The notes under the pieces: generated by a model | Told to the model about the DNA's origin: nothing | What the model saw: only the letters and a program-made list of their open reading frames with translations | The model's database searches: none | Translations under genes and position numbers: made by a program | Assembly: GCF_019175385.1 (NCBI RefSeq) | Contig: NC_083341.1 | Coordinates: 89,926,321 to 89,990,320, forward strand | Direction: 5' to 3' | From: Lycium barbarum | Taxonomy: Eukaryota > Streptophyta > Magnoliopsida > Solanales > Solanaceae | DNA: 64,000 bases | Shown here: in pieces, positions 22,760 to 35,294 of the stretch | Numbering within the stretch: the stretch's first letter is position 1 | Layout of the letters: each line of letters begins with the position of its first letter

Positions 22760-25700
22760 TCATGTATATAGACAGCACATGTGGTACACAGTCATTATTG
22801 AAATGGAATTAAGCAAAAATTCGAAATTACCTGAGGGCACTGGGAACAAATGAGGATATTTCTTCTTCATCTCCTCTTCGGCCTCCCAGGTCATTTCCTC
22901 CCTATTATTGTTACGCCACAGCACCTTAACAGAGGCTATATCTTTGTGTCGGAGCTTTCTTACCTGGCGGTCCAAAATAGCTATTGGCTGCTCCTCATAA
23001 GATAACTGCTCCGTCACCTGAATATCATCCGCAGGAAATATTTGGGAGGGGTCACCAATGCATTTGCGGAGCATAGATACATGGAATACCGGATGTACCG
23101 CTTCCAAATCAGATGGCAGATCTAACTCATAGGCGACATTCCAAATTTTCCGCACAATCAAATAAGGCCCAATATAACGCGGACTAAGTTTGCCCTTTCT
23201 GCCGAACCGCATTACGCCTTTCATAGGCGATACCTTCAGAAATACCCAATCACCAACCTGGAATTCCAAAGGGCGACGTCGTTTATCAGCGTATGATTTC
23301 TGTCGACTCTGGGCTGCCAATAGTTGTTCCCGGATAAGTTTCACCTTATCAATGGCCTGCTGGATCATATCCGGGCCGATTAACTCTGTCTCGCCAATAT
23401 CAAACCAGCCGATAGGTGACCTGCATTTCCTACCATATAAAGCCTCGTACGGAGCCATCTGGATGCTAGAATGGTAGCTGTTATTATAAGAAAATTCAAT
23501 CAATGGCAAGTGATCCTCCCAGCTACCTCTGAAATCAATAACACAGGCCCGCAACATATCTTCAAGTGTCTGGATAGTGCGCTCGGCCTGTCCGTCACTC
23601 TGAGGATGAAAAGTTGTGCTCAGGCTCAGCTGAGTCCCTAATCCTTCCTGAAAAGATCTCCAGAAATTCGCTGTGAACTGAGCACCTCTGTCAGTGATAA
23701 TAGATATAGGAACTCCATGAAGTCGCACAATTTCTTTAATATAAAGCCTGGCATAATCCTCAACGGAGTAAGTAGTCCTGACGGGGAGAAAATGGGTTGA
23801 TTTTGTCAGCCTATCAACAATAACCCAGATGGAATCATACTTCCGTGGAGTACGAGGCAAACCTATAATGAAGTCCATATTAATGATCTCCCACTTCCAC
23901 GTCGGAATTTCCATTTCTTGCAACAGTCCACCCGGTTTCTGATGTTCAATTTTGACCTGTTGACAATTGGGATACTCGGCGACGAACTCTGCGATATCCC
24001 GTTTCATGCCATCCCACCAGTATAGGCATCTAAGATCATGGTACATCTTCGTAGACCCAGGATGGACCGAATAGCGAGCATAATGTGCCTCACTCATAAC
24101 CTGCTGCCGAAGGCCTGCAATATCAGGTACACACAACCTGCCCCTGAATAATAAAGTCCCGTCCGGAGTGAACTCGAACGGAGTCTTCTCCTTATCATAG
24201 GCTGTGTCTCTGTATCGAGCCAAAACAGGATCTTCATATTGATGCCGCTTGATATCTTCCTTAATAGATGATTCAGAAACCCCTCGGACAGAAATCCGTG
24301 TACCTCCAGAATCGGCCAGACGAACCCCAAGATTAGCCAACTGATGAATGTCACGCACTATCCCTCTCCTGTCTGGCTGTAAATCTGCCAAGCTGCCCAT
24401 AGATTTCCGGCTAAGCGCATCTGCAACAACATTAGCCTTGCCCGGATGATACAGAACATCCACATCATAGTCTTTCAGGAGCTCCAGCCACCTCCGCTGC
24501 CGCAAATTAAGCTCTTTCTGCTTGAAAATATACTGGAGACTCTTATGATCTGTATAGATATCAACATGAACGCCATATAAATAATGTCTCCATATCTTCA
24601 GGGCATGGATCACCGCTGCAAGCTCCAGATCGTGAGTAGGATAATTCTTTTCATGCTTTTTCAATTGCCGAGAAGCATAAGCTATAACTCTGCCGTGCTG
24701 CATCAATACACAACCCAATCCCACGCCAGAAGCGTCACAATAAATAACATATCCATCGAGTCCCTCTGGAAGAGTCAGAACTGGGACTGTAGTCAGCTTC
24801 TCTTTCAGCAACTGGAAGCTTCGTTCACAAGCATCAGTCCACTGGAACTTGGCTCCCTTCTGAGTTAGCCTTGTCAAAGGCGCTAAAATCGAAGCAAAAT
24901 TTTCCACAAATCTTCTGTAATAGCCTGCTAACCCCAGGAAACTACGTACCTCTGTGGGCGTCGTGGGTCTGGGCCAATATTTCACGGCCTCAATCTTCTG
25001 TGTATCCACCCGGACACCATCAGCCGCAATAATATGCCCCAGAAATGCCACTGAAGCCAGCCAGAATTCACATTTAGAAAATTTTGCATATAATTTCCGA
25101 TGGCGAAGTACCCCAAGTACCGCTCTCAGATGATCTGCGTGCTCTGCCTCGGACCGAGAATAAACCAGGATATCATCGATAAATACAATTACGAACATGT
25201 CTAAGAACGGCCTGAATACCCGGTTCATTAAATCCATGAATACCGCAGGAGCATTAGTCAGCCCAAAAGACATAACTCTGAATTCAAAATGCCCATATCT
25301 GGTCCGGAATGCTGTCTTAGGAATATCAGCCTCTCGTACCTGTACCTGATGATAGCCTGACCGAAGATCTATCTTCGAAAAATATTTGGCGCCCTGCAAC
25401 TAATCAAACAAATCATCAATTCTGGGGAGGGGGTATTTATTCTTTATAGTTACCTTATTCAGCTGCTGATAATCAATACACATACGCAACGACCCGTCTT
25501 TCTTACGCACAAATAATACCGGGGCTCCCCAAGGCGAAGTACTGGGCCTGATAAAGCCTTTTTCTAACAGATCCTTCAACTGCTCTTTCAGTTCTTTCAA
25601 TTCTGCCGGTGCCATTCTGTACGGGGGAATAGATATCGGCTGAGTATCTGGAAGCAAATCAATAGTAAAATCTATCTCCCGCTCCTGAGGAAGGCCTGGA

Positions 25701-27685
25701 AGCTCATCTGGGAATACATCTGGAAATTCATTAACCACGGGAACTGACTGAAGGGTCGGCGTTTCTGCTGTCAAGTCTTGTACCCGAACCAGATGATAAA
25801 AATAACCCTTTCTGATCATTTTCTTCGCCTTAAGGTATGAAATAAACTTACCTTTCGGGGATGCTGTATTACCGGCCCATTCTATAACTGGCTCCCCGGG
25901 AAACTGGAAACGAATTACCTTATTTTGGCAGTCAACATTAGCATAACAGGAGGCTAGCCAGTCCATTCCCATAATAACATCGAACTCGACCATATCTAAC
26001 TCCACCAGATCTGCCTTAGTGTCACGGCCACATACAATTACAGAACAATTTTTATATACCTGTTTTGCTACAATAAAGTCCCCAATCGGTGTGGCTACCT
26101 CAAACGGCTCTATAGGTTCAGATGTTATACCAATTTTACAAGCAACCAGAGGCGAAATATATGACAAAGTCGAACCTGGATCAATCAATGCATACACAGA
26201 CCGAGAGAAAACCAATAATGTACCTGTAACGACATTAGGCGATGCCTCCTGATCCTGGCGGCTGGACAGAGCATAGATGCGGTTCGAAGGACCGCTAGTA
26301 CCCGAAGCTCCACCACGGCCTCTGCCGCGACCTGCTGGTGCTGAAGTACCTGGCCACGTAGGGCGCATAGCCACTGATGAAGATGAAGACCCGGCGGCTG
26401 ACCCGGTAGGCTGCGCTGCACCACCCGAACTACCCTTATACGGGCAATCTCTCACAGAATGGCCCTGACGGCCACAAGAAAAACATGCACCGGTGGCTCT
26501 GTAGCACTCCCCCGGATGATATCTGCCACAATAAGAACACTGAGGCCTAGGTGGCCTCGTCTGACCAGAACCCCTGTCTGTCTGCGAACCTGAAGCCCTG
26601 GAGCTCTGACCTGCTCCTGAATACCCTGGGCTATCAAATCTGCGACCTGTAGGCTGTGGGGGTGCGCTCTGTGCCGGCAGGGATAAATGTCTGCTAGGCT
26701 GCTGCAGCTGCTGAGGCTGTCTGCACCGAAAATCTCCAGAATACCCAGATGATCTGGCCCTCTTGGGCTGTCTCCGATCCTGACTCCTATCAGGCTGACG
26801 CTCCCTATGCCGGTCGTCCATGCCCTGGGCGTGGGCCTAAATCCGGGCAATATCCATGCCAGGCTGAGCAGCCAATACCAAACAGCTGTCGACAAAATAA
26901 CGGTCCAGCCCCATAATGTACTTGTGCATCCTGTCAGCCATAGTAGCTACCACAGCAGGTGCGTATCGGGCCAATGAGTCGAACTCCATACTGTACTCTC
27001 AAACACTGCGACCCCTCTGTCTCAATAATAAGAATCTGTCAGCCTTGGCCCGCCGTAACTCCGGAGGCAGAAAATGGCTAAGAAAAGCCTGAGCAAAATC
27101 ATCCCAAACTGCTGGGGGAGCGTCGTCACCCCTAGATAACTCCCATGACTAGTACCAATTAGCCGCCACATCATACAACCGGTACGAGGCCAACGCAACT
27201 GACTCTGTCTCGGAAACATTAATCAGCTGTAAAGTGCGCCGCATCTTCCTGATAAACTTCTCAGGATCCTCCTCGGGCTTAGTCCCGAAGAACTCTGGAG
27301 GACCACAAGTCAAGAACTCACGGGCTCTCGAACTGTCATGCCTGTAAGCCCGGTCACCTCCCAGTCCGTGCCCCTGAACCTGTCCTGCCACAAGTCTGGT
27401 CAATAGCTGGACTGCCTCTCTCATGGACTGATCCTCAGTGCCTGGTCGAGGAGCTGGGGGCTCAGGTACTGGAATCTCGGGAGCTGGCGGTGGAGCCACC
27501 CCTCGACCTGCAGCTGCTGCTGCTCCAATCTCCTCTACATGTGGCGGTGTGGAAGAGCCCTCTGCCGGGGGCAAAATATCAGGAGCAGTATGTGCATGGG
27601 CCCTGGTAACCCTCTGGGCCCGACTAGTCTCTCCCACAGCTGCTGCCTTGGCCTTTTGGGCCGCTGTCGCCTTTTTTGGAGGCAT
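22760..27685 (-). pseudogene. Element C gag-pol polyprotein, single frame with four stops
   Basis: From the ATG at 27685 one frame of about 1641 codons runs to 22760 with no frameshift. Order: gag (capsid block EFFGTKPEEDPEKFIR), CCHC knuckle [15 protein letters not shown] near codon 401, protease with [10 protein letters not shown] near codon 502, RT with [10 protein letters not shown] near 772 and [10 protein letters not shown] near 835, and RNase H with [25 protein letters not shown] and YTDHKSL. Integrase follows with a zinc region, [18 protein letters not shown] and SDGQAERT, and then the tail VAILD-like/[19 protein letters not shown], a chromodomain-like end. Stops lie at 27149-27151, 26999-27001, 26837-26839 and 25400-25402. 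The first CPNC cysteine of the integrase zinc site is Tyr (EYPNCQQ). The RT and integrase catalytic residues remain. Confidence 0.93.
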
Positions 27686-27870
27686 AACTGCAAATGTAAC
27701 AATTCGTTAGGGAGGAATCATCCTGATAACACAGCGCTATCGCACGATCTAAGACAGAAAGAAGGGTAGTATCCTAAATGCCCTGTAGCCTCTTGTTTAT
27801 AGGTGTGGTGCACAACACACCGATAAACAAGACTCTACTAGACACGGTCTGTAGACATTCCAAGGACGAA

Positions 27871-27884
27871 CCGCTCTGATACCA
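27871..27884 (-). other. Primer binding site of element C (initiator Met tRNA)
   Basis: tggtatcagagcgg on the minus strand, four bases inside the LTR edge. Confidence 0.92.
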
Positions 27885-27888
27885 CTTT

Positions 27889-30800
27889 TGTCACGACCCA
27901 ACCCCGTAGGCCGTGACTAGTGCCCGATCTGGGCACTCAAACACATTCTAGTATATAGCAGAAGCCGACAAGGCTTTATTTCCAATTTAGATAATTTCCA
28001 GAAAAATTTTGGCAGAGTTTCCTTTGTTTTACGGACTATCCCATATACCCTGCACGCAGAAAATACCAACAAAGGCCGCACAGGGCCAACAGAGTAACAT
28101 TTAAATATATGCGGACCGGCCGCCGCGGCGAATGGGATCGCCCAAACACAATATATACACACAGCTGTAAAGAAAGATCCCAACCCACAAACATGTCCAC
28201 AGACCTCTAACAGACCGACAGAATCATATGACGGGACAGGGCCCCGCCGTACCCATGAACGAGAATATACATATTTAGAGGTGACAGACTATACCAAAAG
28301 ATGGCTCTGAATAAAAGAGCGCTCCAAAAATAGCAGAATGAGATCCTAAGCGGACGGATCAGCAAACCTGTTGTCGGTACCTGCGCGGCATGAAAACGCA
28401 GCCCCCGAGGAAAAGGGGTCAGTACGAAATATGTACTGAATACGTAAAGCCTGAGTTGCAGAAACAAAATCATAGCTGGTATAGAACGTGCAGAAAGTAA
28501 ACAGAAAATACAAAGTATCAGCTATACATTTTTAAAACATGCGGAGTGTGTACAGAAACATATGTCATATCAAATCCGACCCCTGCCAAGGGACTCGGCA
28601 GACAGAACGTGGCCACCCTCCCGACGCTGGTGCCACAACACAGAAGAATCAGAATAGGGGCATAACCCCGTAACATAATATGTCATATCAGATGGCTATA
28701 GTAAATCATATTAGAACAAGCGTACATGGCACAGCATACTCCACAAACCCATGTACGCGTATACCTACCCCCTCACATCGAGGCACGGCGAACAATGCAA
28801 AGGATCACGCTTGACAACATATCCTGGCCCGGGCTCAGTGTGGGAAACATTGGGGCATCCACGAATGGAGTAGTGAGAGACTAATGCAATTTAAAATATC
28901 ATAAATGTTTTAATAAACTCGATGAGGCATATCAAAGACAAACCGATCCAATGAAGTCGAACGGGAACATAAACAACGAGTTTCAGATATCATAATGAAT
29001 TACAGAAGTATAGCCTTTCTGAAATCGTTCCGAGTGTCAAAACAATTTATTGGACTCAATGGAGTATTTAAAAAATTGTTTGTTAGGTAACTAGAATAGT
29101 AGTCAAAACGTTTCTTTTAATAATTATTCGAAAAGAAGACTTAAGTACATTAAGGGCAAAACCGGGAATAGTGGGCCCACCTCGGGACAAGCAAGGCGGT
29201 GGGTCCAAATTACGTCCTTTAAGCTTATGGGGTCACCTATAAAGGTTCTACGGACATTCTGTAGCTTTCCAAGGAGTTTAGAGAAAGTTTGCATAATTTC
29301 CAAGAAAACATACCAAAAGAGTTCAATCTTACTGAAAGAAAAAGTGATATTTTCACTTGCGGATTCCGAGGGGCAGAAAGTCTTTCGAGGCCCGAATTCG
29401 ATCCTAATACACTTAGGCATGCCAAAAGAAAGATCGGGGTAGCTTTACATACCTTTTGAGCTTTTTAAGCCTATCCAAGCTCACTCTCCGTTTCGTCGAA
29501 AATCTGCAAATGGTCACATTTACCAATTGTAAGCTATAGATGCTACGAATTCAATTCAACTCATATTTGTCTACCGAAATTTCGGCAGCACTTCCCCTAT
29601 ACATATAGCACCCCCGAGAATTCAACTCGGCTCAAAATCATCAACAACAACCCAAACAACAACATCAACATCAACAACAAACACTAGAAACACAATATGG
29701 CACAACTAGTTCTACTTGCCGACATAATGCCATAACCTTTACTTTAACCTTAACTTTCAAACTAATCTCAACGATTTCACATTCATTATCAATATAGATC
29801 ACCACAACATAGTTTAGAAGCAATTCATATCGTTTTCCTCAAATTATACACACGATATACCTAATATACAAACTTTCCGCCAAAGTCGTAATTTATCCAA
29901 AACTCCTAATCTTTGGCATACGTATTCATAACATGTTTCCTTCTTCCAAGTTCATCAATACTTGTCATAATTAGCAACCTAATAACTTCATTTTCATAAT
30001 GTCGCAAAATCGTACTAAAACGACATAAGCTTCAATATTCCATTTCGATACAAACTTATATCATTTTATTTCCATATACATTGCAAGTATCATAATAGCA
30101 CATTAAACAAACTTAATCCATTTCCATTCCACACACTCCAAACCACACGGCCAAACACCCCACTAACAACTTCTATCAATTTCATTCAACTTTCATTCCC
30201 AATATGCATTTTACCACAATAACAACTAGAATATGACATAATTTAAACTCACCATAATTATACAACATATATACACACACGGCCATACACTATATCTCTT
30301 ACCCACTTTGCAAACTTCCATATTTCCATACAATCAATTCATTTCTACATACTACAACACAAATAAGACTTCATAACACAAGGATAAGGGATGAATTCTT
30401 ACCTTATTCTCTAGTCTTCTTCACTTGAATAGGTGATCAAATTGAGGAACCAAGTGCTTCTTCCTCCAAGACAACTACACCAAGTTGAAGAGGGCACTTA
30501 GTTTAGTAGGAAAATCACAAGACAACAATTTTTAGAACAAGATTTGTGAGGGGTGAAAAATCATGGACATGGCCGAACCCTCTACTCTTTGCTCTCTCTT
30601 TTGCTTGTTTGATTTTTCTTGAATTTTCTTGAAGAAATGAAGACTTATCCCCTTTTGTCTTGTTTGTCACATGACCAAGCACATGACTACTTAAATGGGT
30701 TTGGGCCAAGGCCATGTTGGCCGGCCACCCCCCCTTGATTTGGGCATCATTTGTTTCTTATTTTACAAGCCCAATTGGCTACAAATTTTATTTTTGTAAT

Positions 30801-30975
30801 TCCCGAAACTAATTTCCAAAATTCCACGTTTTTGCCCTTAGCCTTCCTCGACCCTTCCACATTAATATTCTTTCATAAACAACTCATGTGTTAGATGGAA
30901 TCAATTATGACTTTATTTCTTACAAGTCAAGATTATTTCTAATTTTCCAAATGTGCGAAAACACGGGATATAACA
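27889..30975 (-). repeat. 5' LTR of element C
   Basis: 3087 bp. On the minus strand it starts tgttatatcccgtgtttt and ends gggtcgtgaca. The paired palindromes (cagtacgaaatatgtactg next to cccccgaggaaaagggg) are at 28401-28439. It is related to the LTRs of B and H, including the aaggctaagggcaaaa block. Confidence 0.92.
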
Positions 30976-30976
30976 C

Positions 30977-32161
30977 ATTAGGCCTAGTTCATCCCCGTGG
31001 GGAGCACCCGTATTGTTCGTCTGGAAGAAGGATGGTTCCTTGAGAATGTGCATTGATTATCGACAATTGAATAAAGTGACGATTAAGAACAAGTATCCCC
31101 TCCCGAGGATTGATGATTTATTTGATCAATTGCAAGGTGCCAAATGGTTTTCAAAGATTTATTTGAGGTCCGGGTATCACCAAGTAAGAGTTAGGGAGAA
31201 AGATATCCCTAAGACAGCTTTCAGAACAAGATATGGCCATTTCGAGTTCCGAGTAATGTCGTTTGGGTTAACTAATGCCCCGGCAGTGTTTATGGACCTA
31301 ATGAACAATGTATTCAGACCTTTTCTGGATCTATTTGTAATTGTATTCATCGACGACATCTTAGTGTATTCTAGATCCGAGGACGAGCATGCGGATCATT
31401 TGCGAATTGTCCTTGGAGTTCTTCGAGCTCGAGAGTTGTTTGGAAAATTCTCCAAGTGTGAGTTTTGGTTGAACTCGGTATCATTTCTGGGCCATATTAT
31501 TGTAGCTGATGGTATTCGAGTGGATAGCCAAAAGATCGAGGTCGTGAAGACTTGGCCAAGGCCCACGACTCCTACGGAGGTTCGTAGCTTTTTGGGCTTA
31601 GCAGGATATTATAGAAGATTTGTTGAGGGTTTTTCTTCTATTTCTACGCCACTCATCATGTTGACTCAGAAGTCAGCTAAGTTTCAATGGACAGATGCTT
31701 GCGAGCGTAGTTTCCAAGAGTTGAAAGACCGATTGACTTCAACCCCGGTCTTGACACTTCCAGAGGGATTGGAAGGATATGTTATTTATTATGATGCTTC
31801 AGGCGTCGGGCTAGGTTGTCTACTGATGCAATACGGTAAGGTGATTGCGTATGCTTCTAGGCAATTGCGGAAACATGAACAGAATTACCCGACCTATGAT
31901 TTAGAATTAGCCGCAGTGGTCCATGCATTAAAGATATGGCGACATTATTTATATGGTGTCCATGTGGATGTTTATACAGATCATAAGAGCCTTAAGTATA
32001 TCTTCAAGCAGAAAGAGTTGAATTTGCGACAACGACGATAGTTGGAGTTGCTAAAGGATTATGATGTTGATATCTTGTATCACCCCGGAAAGGCTAACGT
32101 TGTGGCTGACGCTCTTAGCCGCAGATCCATGGGAAGTCTAAGTGATGTACAACCAGAAAAG
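30977..32161 (+). pseudogene. Element E pol, first part: reverse transcriptase and RNase H
   Basis: It enters mid-RT at [15 protein letters not shown], right against element C. Motifs: [51 protein letters not shown] (about 31343), then the RNase H block ([41 protein letters not shown]) and the ADALSR connection. The RT catalytic Asp of KIDLRSG is Tyr here (KIYLRSG, near 31158), which should abolish polymerase activity. A TAG at 32039-32041 replaces the Trp of RRWLELL. Element D interrupts after the codon ending 32161. Confidence 0.9.
32157..32161 (+). repeat. Target-site duplication of element D, left copy (AAAAG)
   Basis: AAAAG directly before tgttatatcccat; identical to 43169-43173. Confidence 0.95.
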
Positions 32162-32478
32162 TGTTATATCCCATATTTTCATACATTGGGACGTTTTAAA
32201 CTAAACGCAACAAGTTAAAGAAAAGACTATTTTAAGATACGAAGTAGAGACTTTAACTTCCGGTTTCGTTTCAAGTCACAAGTTACCTATAAATTTCGTT
32301 TGGTATAGAAGAATTAATGGAAAATTGGGATTAAATTAACCATGATTAGATTATTAAGTGGGATTAAAAAACCAAATCAATCCATAAAATAAGCCATAGT
32401 GGCCGTGTAAGAGGATGGAAGTGGTCATTGATCATTGACCCAAAATTTGAGTGGGACATATGTCCAAATCATGTAATG

Positions 32479-32489
32479 CATATATATAA
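32479..32489 (+). promoter_or_regulatory. TATA box of the element D 5' LTR
   Basis: catatatataa, with aca-rich leader-like sequence following. It is repeated in the 3' LTR at about 40545-40557. It is probably the Pol II promoter of the element. Confidence 0.5.
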
Positions 32490-34097
32490 CACAAATTCTG
32501 ATTCATTCATCACTAACTAGCTCATTTCCACGTTTACAAAGAGAAAAAAAAAAGATAGAGAGAGAGGCTCTCGGCTACAAGCTGGCCGAGAATAACCTTC
32601 TCCAAATTGATCCAAAAATCAGTTTCTTAAGCAATTCAACTCCCTTGAAGGTGTGTATTAACGTGTAGCATTCATTGGAATAGCAAGAACAAGTGTTAAA
32701 ATTCAAGAAGTGAAAGTGAAGGGCTAGCCGATTGAAGGATTTAGTTACAAGGTAAGAATTGATCCCTTCTCATGTGTTTTATGGTGAATTGAATGTTTAT
32801 GATTGGGCATGTTGGTATTGGACTGTTTTTCTTGAAGTTGAAGTGGGCCGTGTGCTATAGACCTAGGTGAAATGATGCTTAATCTTCTTGTACATGTATT
32901 GGGAATGAATTGAATGTGTTGTAGTATGGATAAATGGATGAAAATCATGAAGTTGTTGTAGTTGTGTTGAAGCCGTGTAGGGGACTGCTTTAGGAGAAGT
33001 TATGGACTGTTTTGTGTCATGTTTTAATTGTTGTTGTTATGGACATTGTGGTGTATTGTATGCATTATGGAAAGATGAATTGGGGTGTAAAAGAAATGAA
33101 TTATGTTGAAGTAGGAAAACAGTCCCAAACCGTGGACTGTTTTAATGATAGGAGTGGATTAGTGCGTTTTGAATGTTGATTGTTGTTATGAACGTATAGT
33201 GAAAGTGAAGCTTAATGATTCAAGTTGAAATTGAAATGGTTTGTGGGCTGTTGTAAGAATAAATATGATGCTAAAACAGTTCCAATAATCGTATAAGTAA
33301 TGTTGTAAACGTGTTGTTGTCGTTGTAGTTGAAGTTGGAAAACTGTGAATTGAAAATGGTAATGTTGTCCGTGCTGTTTGGCCGTGAATATGGGACTGTT
33401 TTGAATGATGTAGGGACTGTCCAAAGTTCCCTTAAGTCATGTTTAACCAAATTCGGATTGATACTTGAAAGTATGATTAGCAATATTAGTTTGTAGTACT
33501 AGTTGGTTTGAATACGAACGAAACATCATCTAAATGTTAGAAAGGGATTGTTAACGTTAAAATACATATTGAATTCCCTCATAGACTAATCGTAGCTCTT
33601 GATATCTTGATATAGGATAAGTACCATTGGGCAGCAAGTACAAGTTATAATACGACTAAACGCTAAAGGTATGTAAAGCCTATTCCTTCTTTTTCTTGGC
33701 ATGTCCTAGACGTAAGTAAGAAATGATATGAACCTTGGGGTAAATTCTACTCTTTAGTTCCAAGCATAACTTATGATTCTATTCATTCCTTAATGTTATT
33801 GTCACGAGCCTACTATATGATTGACTAATAAATGATGTATAGAAGTTCCTACTCTTAAAGAATTGCATAATTAGAGGCATACTTGGCTTTCAAAAGCTAC
33901 AGCACGTTAAATTGATACATGTACATGAAATCTGAAACGTTCCTTGCTATAGTTTGTAATGAGATTTAAAAAAAAAAAACTGAATATGATTATAATCCTG
34001 ACACTTGAGAGCTGGTTAGTTACTTATCTATTGAGTCTCTAAAGATGATTTGCATGTATGTGGTTGCTTATTATTCTGCTCGTGCTTACCGCTATAT

Positions 34098-34310
34098 CCT
34101 TCACTGAGTCCCGGGCCAGGACACGTTTTCGTGCGCATATTTATTACATTATTCACCGAGTCCCTCACTAGAGGGCCGGGACACGTTATATATATATGAT
34201 GATATGATGATATGATGGTATGATGACATGATGATATGGGGATGGCGGCCAGGAGGGAATATGTTCATTATTCACCGAGTCCCTCACTAAAGGGCCGGGA
34301 CACGTTATAT
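34098..34310 (+). repeat. Tandem hairpin modules in LTR D
   Basis: Three modules: cactgagtcccgggccagga (34098), then two copies of ttcaccgagtccctcacta followed by gagggccgggacacgttata or its aagggcc variant (about 34152 and 34264). Within each full copy ccctc-acta-gaggg pairs, and the outer gtccc pairs with gggac. The 3' LTR copy is at about 42174-42390. Confidence 0.85.
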
Positions 34311-35093
34311 ATGTTATATACAGAATGATTATTCAGCTTTGACTACAAAACTCTATATTGATATTGATATGAGAACGATACAGATGAATTATGTTCAAAG
34401 GTAAGTTTTATGAATTTCTGTTTGTTGCATTGGGTCCTACACACCTTGTCTCAGTATGAGTTTATTACTATATTTCATGTTTTACATGCTCAGTACATAT
34501 TTCGTACTGACCCCCTTTCTTCGGGGGGCTGCGTTCATGCCCGCAGGTACAGATGCTCGTTTCGGAGATCCGCCAGCCTAGGATATCTATTCAGCTACTT
34601 TGGAGTGCTGTGTTGTTCCGGAGCCTAGCTTGTGGTATAACTCCCTTTTGTTGCATATGTGTGTGTTTATTCGGGGTACGGCGGGGACCTGTCCCGTCAT
34701 ATGATACTGTCAGTACTCTTAGAGGTCTGTGGACATTTGTGTGGGTCTGTATATAGTTGTTGTTGCGTTGTATGAATACGACTTATGTTTGGGGCGTACC
34801 CATTCGTAATGGCAGCCTTGTCGGCTTGCATATATATATATGTTTGGGATGTTGCGTGTAGTGGCATCCTTGTCGGCTTGCGTAGATATATATATGATGT
34901 TGTTGAAGATCGTAACCCCTCAGGAGACAGGTGCCTACGACATACAGAATTGTGACAGCTTTAAAATAACGTCCTGCCTTTTTATACAAATATGTTCATA
35001 ATATGCTGGTTATAAAAGATTATAGTTAACAGGGGATATGAGTGTCCAACTCAGGCACTAGTCACGGCCTACGGGGTTGGGTCGTGACAAAAG

Positions 35094-35107
35094 TGGTATC
35101 AGAGCGG
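35094..35107 (+). other. Primer binding site of element D (initiator Met tRNA)
   Basis: tggtatcagagcgg, four bases after the LTR end. Confidence 0.92.
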
Positions 35108-35294
35108 TTCAATCCTCGGAGTGTCTACAGACCGTGTCGAGTAGAGTCTTGTTTATCGATGTGTTGTGCACCACATTTATAAACAGGAAGCTACAGGACA
35201 TTTAGGATGTCATCTTTCCTTCTCATTCTAGATCGTGAGATAGAGCTGTATTATCAGGATAATCTTTCCCTAACAAATTGTTATGTTTACAGTG

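Larger units (their letters stand above)
22630..30975 (-). mobile_element. Element C: Tekay/Del-type retrotransposon with near-complete coding region, 3' LTR deleted
   Basis: Minus orientation: 5' LTR 27889-30975, primer site 27871-27884, gag-pol 27685-22760, polypurine tract 22698-22685, and only the first 55 bp of the 3' LTR (22684-22630). The right edge abuts E's reverse transcriptase at 30976 exactly at the LTR terminus, so C was inserted in E's pol. No TSD can be checked because the other side was lost in the deletion. It has the best preserved polyprotein in the window. Confidence 0.92.
32162..35089 (+). repeat. 5' LTR of element D
   Basis: 2928 bp, tgttatatcccatattttca to gggtcgtgaca. 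It contains a TATA box (32479-32489), a scattered ggactgtttt motif (32820-33422), hairpin modules (34098-34310), an atgatatg microsatellite (about 34197-34240) and the paired palindromes cagtacatatttcgtactg/ccccctttcttcgggggg (34491-34528). Confidence 0.94.

Noticed and set aside
22760..27685. Endogenous pararetrovirus (RT, RNase H and CCHC knuckle)
   Set aside because: Integrase with catalytic blocks, LTRs, a polypurine tract and target-site duplications identify LTR retrotransposons.
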